Shown here one piece after another: positions 6,302 through 11,452 of a stretch of DNA of 11,452 bases. This DNA comes from an uncultured Acidobacteriota bacterium (lineage in GTDB: Bacteria > Acidobacteriota > Vicinamibacteria > Vicinamibacterales > SCN-69-37). Each line of letters begins with the position of its first letter. Positions within the stretch are counted from its first letter, which is position 1. The notes below the pieces were generated by a model. That model worked only from the letters and a program-made list of their open reading frames with translations, ran no database searches and was not told the DNA's origin. The position numbers and the translations under genes were made by a program. Where the stretch lies: positions 1-11,452 of the forward strand of contig CALFMR010000243.1 in the NCBI GenBank assembly GCA_937880585.1. The letters are read 5' to 3'.

Positions 6302-7501
6302 TTACCTGACAAGCGCCAGCGCGCGCCCAATGGTCCAGGCTTCGTGATCGGGCGATCGCAAGGCGGCGTCCACGGCGGCGTCCGTCAGCGTCGATCCGGC
6401 GAACGAACTCCATTGCCGGCGTGCTTCGTGGGTTGGATCGGCCAAGACCGCGGACACGCCGTCGAGCAACCGTCCGAGATCCCCAGACGACGAGTCGTGC
6501 GCGCGATGCAGGTGCGCGCTGAGCGCCGCGGTCTCGACCCGCGCGGTGCCGGCGAGCAGTTCAGACAGGCGCGTCTGCTCGATCCCCGGCCCGTGCAGCA
6601 ATCCCGCACCTGTGGCGTTGACGAACCGGCGCGACCGATGCGCGGCCACGCGCTCGACCATCCAGTCGCGGAATGCCATCAAGTGCGCGGCCGTCCGAAC
6701 CGGCTGCCCGGAGACGTCCAAGGCCGTCGCCGCCGGCCAACGTTCGACCTCGCCTTGCCAGATCGCGTCGAGCGTGGAGCCGCCGGCGATCCAGGTCGAC
6801 CATTGCGACTCGATGGCCGTGCCGCGGCAGTACGGCCGTCCGCCCGTGAAGGCGAAATCCGCGCCGATGAACGCGATCGGATCGCACCCCATGGCGAGCG
6901 CGAGCGAGAGCGCGGACGTGACGACCGATCCCCACGTCTCGAGCGTCGCGCGCGTGAGACCGACCAACTCGAGCCACGGCCACGGCTGATGATTCGCCAC
7001 CTTGAACGCGAACGTCCGCCGATGGAAGTGCGTGAAGGCTGATGGGTGCAGGCTCCCTTCGCCGACGAGCCAGCTTCGCGTCGGGCCGATCGCTGACAGA
7101 TGCCGGGCGTTCGCGTGGCTCGAATCGGTCGCGACGATGAGATCCGGTTCGAGGCCGTGCCAGATGAGTGGTTGTGCCGCCGTATCGCACGCGATGACGA
7201 GCGCGCGGTCGCGCACCACCGCCAGGTCGACGACGTTCACGTCGAGCGACGGTCCCGCGGCGACAATCACGGCCGGCACGCCCGTGGCGCGTTTTGCCAG
7301 CGCGCCAGCGTCGCCTTCGCGCGCCAGTCGCGTCGCGTTGGTCAACGTGTGCAGCACGTAGCGGCCCGCCGGGACTTCCGCGCGGCCTTGGTTCGCCTTC
7401 GGCTGGAGCTTCGGCCGCTCCCGCGCGTGACGCGCGCGTTCGACCTTGGTCGGCCGCGGCGTCGCGACAGCCGGCGTCGAGGCGATCGGGGAATGCGTCA
7501 T
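6302..7501 (-). CDS. Short Maf/DUF115-family protein, predicted flagellin nonulosonate glycosyltransferase
   Basis: Predicted cytoplasmic protein of 399 aa with the MAF_flag10/DUF115 (MptE-like) core. It shows PAVIVAAGPSLD (76-87), ACDTAAQPLIWHGLEPDLIVATD (104-126) with its DTA and TD motifs, and GSVVTSALSLALAMGCDPIAFIGADFAFTGGRPY (191-224). Maf proteins in Campylobacter, Aeromonas and Magnetospirillum transfer CMP-activated nonulosonates to flagellin Ser/Thr, which fits the sugar genes next door. Many Maf proteins exceed 600 residues and begin with a separate N-terminal domain. Here residues 1-45 are only a basic, proline-rich segment, so the protein is close to a bare catalytic core plus a C-terminal helical part. 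An in-frame TGA three codons upstream of the ATG at 7501 excludes a longer form. No strong ribosome binding site is seen. It converges on motB1. Confidence 0.83.
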   Translation of the reverse strand: MTHSPIASTPAVATPRPTKVERARHARERPKLQPKANQGRAEVPAGRYVLHTLTNATRLAREGDAGALAKRATGVPAVIVAAGPSLDVNVVDLAVVRDRALVIACDTAAQPLIWHGLEPDLIVATDSSHANARHLSAIGPTRSWLVGEGSLHPSAFTHFHRRTFAFKVANHQPWPWLELVGLTRATLETWGSVVTSALSLALAMGCDPIAFIGADFAFTGGRPYCRGTAIESQWSTWIAGGSTLDAIWQGEVERWPAATALDVSGQPVRTAAHLMAFRDWMVERVAAHRSRRFVNATGAGLLHGPGIEQTRLSELLAGTARVETAALSAHLHRAHDSSSGDLGRLLDGVSAVLADPTHEARRQWSSFAGSTLTDAAVDAALRSPDHEAWTIGRALALVR

Positions 7502-7563
7502 GGGGCGTCAGCGCGACGATCGCGGCCTCCAACGTGACGGTCCATCGACGAACCGGCAACGAT

Positions 7564-7579
7564 CGACGGCCGGCCGTCG
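7564..7579. promoter_or_regulatory. Perfect 16-bp palindrome, candidate operator
   Basis: CGACGGCCGGCCGTCG is perfectly self-complementary. It lies 63 bases upstream of the maf-like start and about 90 bases upstream of the sigma-28-like promoter of motA2. A dimeric regulator site is possible. In DNA this GC-rich, a palindrome of this length arises about once per 10 kb by chance, so position rather than sequence is the main argument. Confidence 0.3.
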
Positions 7580-7670
7580 GCATGACGAGCCGGAATCGCA
7601 CGGATCTGCAATCATCGGTGGTTCGACGCGCACGAAAGAGCAAGGCGCGTGCCTGTCTGAGCCGTTCCGT

Positions 7671-7697
7671 TCAAGATCGAGTCCCCGCGGCCGATTG
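7671..7697 (+). promoter_or_regulatory. Candidate sigma-28 (FliA) flagellar promoter for motA2-motB2
   Basis: The -35-like TCAAGATC (7671-7678) matches 5 of 8 positions of the FliA consensus TAAAGTTT. The -10-like GCCGATTG (7690-7697) matches 6 of 8 of GCCGATAA. The spacing is exactly the canonical 11 bases. It lies 87 bases upstream of the motA2 start. Stator genes are classic class 3 FliA targets in many bacteria, which supports the call. It rests on sequence resemblance alone. Confidence 0.45.
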
Positions 7698-7784
7698 CAC
7701 CCGTGTCGAAGGGCACTCCAGCGGCCCGGCGGGCCGGCGCCCCGGCGCTGGCTCGAACATGAACGCAACACTCGGGGTATCGAC

Positions 7785-8660
7785 ATGCTGGTGATCGGAG
7801 GGCTCATCGTCGTCATCGCGGCGGTGGCCGGGGGATATCTGTGGGAAGGCGGGCATCTGGCCCTGCTGTTCCAGCCCGGCGAGTTCGCGATCATCGGCGG
7901 TGCGGCGGCCGGCATGCTGCTCGTCAGCACGCCCATGGCCGTCCTGCGGGCGATGCTCGGGCAGATCCAGCGGTTGCTGACGCCCTCGCCCACACGCCAG
8001 GACTACGCGGACGTGCTCGTCATGCTGTATCAGCTCTTCCGCGTGGCGCAGTCCACGGGCGTGATGGCACTCGAGCCGCACCTCGACAACCCGCGCGAGA
8101 GCACGATCTTCGCGCGCTATCCACGGTTTCTCGCGCGCGCGGCGTCGGTGGCGTTCCTCGCCGACTCGGCGCGCGTCATCATCGTCGGCGGCATCTCGCC
8201 GCACGACTTCGATCACCTGATGTATGAGGACCTCGAGATCCGGCAGCGGGAAGCCCTTCAGCCAGCGAGCATGCTGACCAAGGTCGGCGACGCGCTGCCG
8301 GGCTTCGGCATCGTCGCGGCCGTGCTCGGCGTCGTCATCACGATGCAGGCGATCGACGGGCCGGTCACCGAGATCGGGCACAAGGTGGGCGCGGCGCTCG
8401 TCGGGACGTTCCTCGGCATCCTGCTCTCGTACGGCTTCGCGCAGCCGCTCGCGTCGAGCCTCGAGCACCGCGTCGGCGAGGAACTGAACATCGATCAGAC
8501 GATCAAGGCCGGCCTGCTCGCGCTGCACAAGGGCTTTGCGCCGGCGATTGCCGTCGAGTTCGCGCGGCGCGCGATTCCCGATGAAGTGCGGCCCTCGTTC
8601 GAAGAGACCGAGCAACTCTGTCGCGGTGCGCGGGGTGAGCAGCAGCAGGCGGCGGCATGA
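7785..8660 (+). CDS. motA: Flagellar motor stator protein MotA (set 2, E. coli type)
   Basis: Predicted inner-membrane stator subunit of 291 aa, the normal length of proton-type MotA. The start at ATG 7785 gives the expected first membrane helix (MLVIGGLIVVIAAVAGGYLW) at once; the frame reading further upstream is not MotA-like. Helices lie at about 1-20, 33-50, 170-188 and 200-222. The cytoplasmic loop has the family's rotor-contact region with Arg86 (QLFRVAQSTG), Glu97 and DNPRESTIF (101-109), closely resembling E. coli MotA around Arg90 and Glu98. The two conserved prolines are Pro172 in ALPGFGIVAAVLGVV and Pro221 in YGFAQPLAS. The Shine-Dalgarno is weak (GGGG at 7774-7777). It overlaps motB2 by four bases and is only distantly similar to the first MotA in this window. 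Confidence 0.95.
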   Translation: MLVIGGLIVVIAAVAGGYLWEGGHLALLFQPGEFAIIGGAAAGMLLVSTPMAVLRAMLGQIQRLLTPSPTRQDYADVLVMLYQLFRVAQSTGVMALEPHLDNPRESTIFARYPRFLARAASVAFLADSARVIIVGGISPHDFDHLMYEDLEIRQREALQPASMLTKVGDALPGFGIVAAVLGVVITMQAIDGPVTEIGHKVGAALVGTFLGILLSYGFAQPLASSLEHRVGEELNIDQTIKAGLLALHKGFAPAIAVEFARRAIPDEVRPSFEETEQLCRGARGEQQQAAA

Positions 8661-9481
8661 GCAAGCCCGGCCAGGACCACACCGTCATCGTCGTCCGGCG
8701 GCACAAGGCCCATCAGGCGCATCGCGGCGGCGCGTGGAAGGTCGCCTACGCGGATTTCGTGACCGCGATGATGGCGTTCTTTCTGGTCATGTGGCTGGCC
8801 GCGCAGGACAGCCGCATCCGCCAGGCCGTCGCCGGCTACTTCCAGGATCCGGGGCTTCTGCCGAACGAGCGGTCGAACAGCATTCTCGCGAGCGGCCGCG
8901 GCGGCATCGACAGCGACGGGTTGACGGTGCTCAGCCGGCGGCCCGAGGGCATGCTGGAGGCCGAGCAGCGCGCGCTCGTCGGCGCCGCCGAACACATCAG
9001 ACAGAAACTGCTGAACACGCCGGAATTCGCCTCGCTGCGCGATCAGGTGGAAGTGACGATCACGGCCGAGGGCCTGCGCATCGAGCTCGTCGACAAGTCG
9101 GGATCGAGCTTCTTCGACAACGGCAGCAGCGTACTGCGCGGCGAGAGCGAGCGCATTCTCACGACGATCGCGCAGGAGATCGGCAAGCTCGAGAACGACG
9201 TCGTCATCGAGGGCCACACCGACAGCCGGCAATACGCGGGCGGGGAGCGGTTTGGCAACTGGGAGCTCTCGGCCGATCGCGCCAATGCTGCGCGACGGGT
9301 GATGGTGACGTCCGGATTGCGCAAGGGCCAGCTTCGCGCCGTGCGCGGTTACGCCGATACGGAACTGCGCATCGCCAACGACCCCCTGGACCCCCGCAAC
9401 CGCCGCGTCTCGATCGTCGTCCGCAGCCAGGTCGCCGCGGCGCTCGAAGCCGCGGTGCGCGAAGGGAAGATTCCGCGATAG
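8657..9481 (+). CDS. motB: Flagellar motor stator protein MotB (set 2, E. coli type)
   Basis: Predicted stator subunit of 274 aa. A positively charged N-terminus (RRHKAHQAHRGGAWK) leads into one transmembrane helix (about 31-49) with the ion-binding Asp33 in YADFVTAMMAFFLVMWL, nearly identical to proton-driven E. coli MotB. A plug and linker region follows (about 52-105). The OmpA-like peptidoglycan-binding domain (about 130-257) has EGHTDS (185-190), NWELSADRA (201-209) and PRNRRVSIVV (246-255). The ATG at 8657 overlaps the motA2 stop as ATGA, so the pair is translationally coupled. The motif strongly suggests proton coupling. Its intact linker and longer N-terminus contrast with the proline-rich MotB of set 1. 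Confidence 0.95.
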   Translation: MSKPGQDHTVIVVRRHKAHQAHRGGAWKVAYADFVTAMMAFFLVMWLAAQDSRIRQAVAGYFQDPGLLPNERSNSILASGRGGIDSDGLTVLSRRPEGMLEAEQRALVGAAEHIRQKLLNTPEFASLRDQVEVTITAEGLRIELVDKSGSSFFDNGSSVLRGESERILTTIAQEIGKLENDVVIEGHTDSRQYAGGERFGNWELSADRANAARRVMVTSGLRKGQLRAVRGYADTELRIANDPLDPRNRRVSIVVRSQVAAALEAAVREGKIPR

Positions 9482-9521
9482 GACGGCGGGACGCGCGCCG
9501 CGAGGGGGCGTGCCGCCGTCC
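9481..9521. terminator. GC-rich hairpin between convergent motB2 and diguanylate cyclase genes
   Basis: GGACGGCGG (9481-9489) pairs perfectly with CCGCCGTCC (9513-9521). After one G-G mismatch, ACGC and GCGT add four more pairs, leaving a 13-base loop. The structure begins on the last base of the motB2 stop codon and occupies most of the 59-base gap between two converging genes. No T tract follows on either strand, so it is not a textbook intrinsic terminator. It may act with Rho or protect 3' ends. Confidence 0.5.
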
Positions 9522-9540
9522 CAGCAACGCCGGGTGTCCT

Positions 9541-10635
9541 TCAGCTCAGATGCAACAGCCGCCCCAGCCGTGACGGGCGGCGGCAGACGACGCGGTTGCG
9601 GCCCTTGCGCTTGGCGTCGTAGAGCGCTTGGTCGGCGCGCTGCACGAGATCCTGATCGCTGTCCTGCGACGTGAGCTCGGCCAGACCGCAGCTCACGGTG
9701 AAGCGGACGACGCGCGGCGTGCCGTGGTCGTCGTACTCGTAGCTGCGGCCCGCGATGGACTCGATGACGCGCTGGAACCGCGTCTCGGCCTGCGCGAGGT
9801 CCGCGTCGTAGAGCAGCACCGCGAACTCCTCACCGCCGTACCGCGCGACGAAATCCGTGTGCCGCACCGCGCCGCGCAGCCATTCGGCCGTGCAGAGCAG
9901 CACGCGATCGCCCACCTGGTGGCCGTGCGTGTCATTGACCTGCTTGAAGTGATCGACGTCCAGCATCGCAAGCGACAGCGCGACGCCGTTGGCGCGCGCC
10001 GTCGCGACCGTGCGCGTCAGGACGCGATCGAAGCCGCCGCGGTTGGCGACCTTCGTCAGCGGGTCGATCGAGGCTTGCGCTTCCGCGCGCTCGAGGTCGG
10101 ACTGCAGCGTGTCGATGCGCTCGGAGAGCGCGGCGATGGCATCTTCATCGCGTTTTCGCTTGTCGGCGACCGCCTGCTCGAGCGACGCGACTTCGTCGGT
10201 GAGCTGGCGCTTCAGCTCGCGGATGTCGTCGAGCTCGCGCAGCGCGTGCAGGCGCGTCGCGCCCTTGAGTAGCGTGGCGTGAAAGTCGACCGAGTCGCCG
10301 ACGAGCCGCGCCGCCGCTTCACGCAGGATGGCGACCAGATCGGCGAGCTCCGCTTCGCGCGCCGAGTGGTCGTGCCGGGTTTGCTGCAGGTAGTGTTCGC
10401 AGTCGCGGACGCAGGCCGCGGTGACGCTGCGGGCTTCCTGCGGATGAAGGGGGTGGCTCAGCTGACGGCGGTGTTCGACAAGCCGCGCGCGCAGCCGGTT
10501 GATTTCGGGTGATGTCGCGTCGGCCGTGACGACGCAGATGACACGCAGGAGGTTCTGAACGAACGGCGACCAATAGCCGGCGTCGGCATCCTGTGCGTCC
10601 GGACGGCGCAGTTCCAGTTCGATGAGGTCCTGCAC
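9541..10635 (-). CDS. Soluble diguanylate cyclase with coiled coil and GGEEF domain
   Basis: Predicted cytoplasmic enzyme of 364 aa making cyclic di-GMP from two GTP. No membrane segment or signal peptide is seen. An N-terminal helical region of no recognised family (about 1-130) and a long charged coiled coil (about 134-188, KRQLTDEV to LERAEAQ) precede the GGEEF domain (about 190-350). That domain has DPLTKVANRGGFD (191-203), LDVDHFKQVNDTHGH (225-239), and RYGGEEFAVLL with the signature at 267-271. RHTD (258-261) lies five residues before it and is an intact I-site for product inhibition. Only two in-frame starts are available, GTG 10635 and GTG 10782. I chose 10635 because the longer form would translate a hairpin-rich repeat and a T7 tract. 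Neither has a strong ribosome binding site. It is downstream of and co-directional with cysN. Confidence 0.9.
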   Translation of the reverse strand: MQDLIELELRRPDAQDADAGYWSPFVQNLLRVICVVTADATSPEINRLRARLVEHRRQLSHPLHPQEARSVTAACVRDCEHYLQQTRHDHSAREAELADLVAILREAAARLVGDSVDFHATLLKGATRLHALRELDDIRELKRQLTDEVASLEQAVADKRKRDEDAIAALSERIDTLQSDLERAEAQASIDPLTKVANRGGFDRVLTRTVATARANGVALSLAMLDVDHFKQVNDTHGHQVGDRVLLCTAEWLRGAVRHTDFVARYGGEEFAVLLYDADLAQAETRFQRVIESIAGRSYEYDDHGTPRVVRFTVSCGLAELTSQDSDQDLVQRADQALYDAKRKGRNRVVCRRPSRLGRLLHLS

Positions 10636-10670
10636 AACATCTGCAATCGGCCAGGGAGGGAAAGGACTTG

Positions 10671-10776
10671 AGCGAGGCTCCGAACGTAGTGAGAGCCGAA
10701 GCGCCGCAGGCGCGGGGGTGGGGCCCCGCGCTGCAAAAAAAGATGACTCACGCTCCCTGGGCCTGAAGGCCCAGGG
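10671..10776. repeat. Palindrome-rich intergenic element (three hairpins plus A7/T7), REP-like candidate
   Basis: Three inverted repeats lie within 106 bases. GGCTC 10676-10680 pairs with GAGCC 10693-10697. GCGCGGGG 10710-10717 pairs perfectly with CCCCGCGC 10724-10731 and can extend through GCAG/CTGC with one bulge. CCCTGGGCCT 10755-10764 pairs perfectly with AGGCCCAGGG 10767-10776. An A7 run sits at 10735-10741. Base use differs from coding DNA. The layout resembles a dispersed palindromic intergenic element, but no second copy exists in this window to prove repetition. Confidence 0.5.
10735..10776 (-). terminator. Possible terminator downstream of cysN
   Basis: On the minus strand the cysN stop is followed by a perfect 10-bp stem with a 2-base spacer (10776-10755), then 13 bases, then seven T residues (10741-10735). 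The gap between stem and T tract is longer than in normal intrinsic terminators, so termination may be inefficient, or the parts may simply belong to the repeat-like element. Confidence 0.35.
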
Positions 10777-10792
10777 CTCCACGAAGAAGGCC

Positions 10793-11452
10793 CTACGTCA
10801 GCATTTCTTCCAGCGCCCGGCGGACGGCCTCGATGGCTTCGCCTTCCGAGGCCGAGGTTCGCGCCAGACGGACGAGGCGCTCGGCGGCGCCTGGATGGCG
10901 ATCCGGTGCCTGGTCGGGCAGATGCTCGGCGATCATCCCTGCGCCGGCCGTGAAGTTCGTCGTCGGCTCGATCAGGATGAACGCGCCCGTGCCGCGCTGG
11001 TCACGGTAGCGATCGAAGATGAGCGCGCGCGACGTCTCGACCACGACCTGGTCGATATCGTTCAGGATCAGCCGCCGGTCCACGGTCGCCGTCGTCGTGC
11101 CCGACGCGTGTTTCAGCACGTAGAGCCGATGCGGCTCGAGCGGCCGTTCGTCCATCCAGACCATGTCGGCGGCGAAGCGGCGGCCGAGCTCGATGTGGCT
11201 GTCGACGAGCACGTCGCCGCGGCTGATGTCGAGCTCGTCCTCGAGCACGAGCGTCACCGACATCGGCGCGAACGCCACGTCCAGGTCGCCGTCGAACGTC
11301 ACGATGCGGCGGACGCGCGAGGAGCGGACCGACGGCCAGGCCGTGATGGTGTCGCCGACACGCACCGTGCCGGACAGAATCTGGCCCGCATAACCGCGGA
11401 ACGTGTGATCGGGACGCAGAACGATCTGGACGGGGAAGCGGAACGGCCCGTT
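10793..11452 (-). CDS. cysN: Sulfate adenylyltransferase subunit 1 CysN, C-terminal part
   Basis: This is the C-terminal 219 residues of a gene that begins right of the window; the frame is open to base 11452 and stops at TAG 10793-10795. The visible start PFRFPVQIVLRPDHTFRGYAGQILSGTVRVGD is characteristic of the EF-Tu-like domain II of CysN, which follows its GTPase domain. Domain III follows, with DVAFAPMSVTLVLEDELDISRGDVLV and ending near FILIEPTTNFTAGAGMI. CysN is the GTPase partner of CysD that drives ATP sulfurylase to form adenosine phosphosulfate. The GTPase domain and any upstream cysD are outside the window. After domain III comes only a roughly 45-residue charged helical tail with no P-loop, so this is CysN alone and not a CysNC fusion with APS kinase. 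It has no evident link to the motility genes. Confidence 0.92.
   Translation of the reverse strand, partial: NGPFRFPVQIVLRPDHTFRGYAGQILSGTVRVGDTITAWPSVRSSRVRRIVTFDGDLDVAFAPMSVTLVLEDELDISRGDVLVDSHIELGRRFAADMVWMDERPLEPHRLYVLKHASGTTTATVDRRLILNDIDQVVVETSRALIFDRYRDQRGTGAFILIEPTTNFTAGAGMIAEHLPDQAPDRHPGAAERLVRLARTSASEGEAIEAVRRALEEMLT

Larger units (their letters stand above)
7502..7784. other. Divergent intergenic region between maf-like gene and motA2
   Basis: This 283-base spacer is the only sizeable divergent gap in the window and must hold the promoters of both flanking units. It has no convincing coding frame: the in-frame extension upstream of motA2 gives low-complexity residues unlike any MotA. 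It contains a perfect palindrome (7564-7579), a sigma-28-like promoter (7671-7697) and a short GC hairpin at 7722-7736 in the predicted motA2 leader. Confidence 0.75.

Noticed and set aside
6561..7643. Second minus-strand frame of 360 codons overlapping the maf-like gene and extending into the spacer
   Set aside because: It runs out of phase with a frame that carries clear DUF115 motifs, and its own translation is Arg-rich without recognisable segments.
7613..7650. Possible sigma-28 promoter for the maf-like gene on the minus strand (ACCGATGA near 7620)
   Set aside because: The -10-like element is present, but no acceptable -35 lies 11 bases upstream.
7446..7784. In-frame upstream extension of motA2 by 113 codons
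   Set aside because: MotA begins directly with its first membrane helix at 7785. The extension overlaps the maf-like gene, is low-complexity and contains the promoter-like sequences.
9345..9366. GCCGATAC inside motB2 resembling a FliA -10 element
   Set aside because: It lies within a conserved coding region and lacks a -35 match at the proper distance.
10636..10782. N-terminal extension of the diguanylate cyclase to GTG 10782
   Set aside because: It would translate three hairpins and a T7 tract into Arg/Pro-rich residues with no structure. Kept only as a less likely alternative start.
1..11452. CRISPR array, tRNA or rRNA genes, insertion sequence or phage attachment site
   Set aside because: No regularly spaced direct repeats, no cloverleaf-like or rRNA-like stretches, and no transposase or integrase motifs were seen on either strand.

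Overview
The window is a dense, GC-rich bacterial segment (roughly 70% G+C by eye) with almost no intergenic space. It looks like part of a flagellar or motility locus carrying genes for a sialic-acid-like (nonulosonic acid) sugar of the kind attached to flagellin. Codon use and gene style fit a GC-rich, flagellated Gram-negative. An acidobacterium of the Vicinamibacteria type is my best guess, but this is a weak inference from style and not from any marker gene.

Region 1 (1-6295, + strand) is one tightly coupled run of eight genes. In order they are: the 3' end of a DegT/PseC-type aminotransferase; a PseG/SpsG-type UDP-sugar hydrolase; a HAD-family hydrolase; a NeuB/PseI-type synthase with a SAF domain; a CarB-like ATP-grasp enzyme; a SpsF-type nucleotidyltransferase; and a first motA-motB stator pair. 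Every junction overlaps or is separated by one base. Aminotransferase, hydrolase, synthase and nucleotide activation are successive steps of pseudaminic- or legionaminic-type biosynthesis. The HAD and ATP-grasp enzymes are additions that the textbook pseudaminate route does not need.

Region 2 (6302-7501, - strand) is a short Maf/DUF115 protein, the predicted transferase that would place the nonulosonate on flagellin. It is convergent with motB1. A 283-base divergent spacer (7502-7784) separates it from region 3 and holds a plausible sigma-28 flagellar promoter and a perfect 16-bp palindrome.

Region 3 (7785-9481, + strand) is a second, classical E. coli-type motA-motB pair. The cell would therefore carry two dissimilar stator systems. 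A GC-rich hairpin lies between motB2 and the convergent gene that follows.

Region 4 (9541-11452, - strand) contains a soluble coiled-coil diguanylate cyclase with intact GGEEF and I-site, a 157-base spacer packed with three hairpins and a T7 tract that resembles a dispersed palindromic repeat, and the C-terminal part of CysN (sulfate adenylyltransferase subunit 1), which runs off the right edge.

One coherent reading is that the left operon makes an activated nonulosonate, Maf attaches it to flagellin, two stator sets power the filament, and the diguanylate cyclase supplies c-di-GMP that may tune motility. No tRNA, rRNA, CRISPR array, transposase or integrase was recognised.
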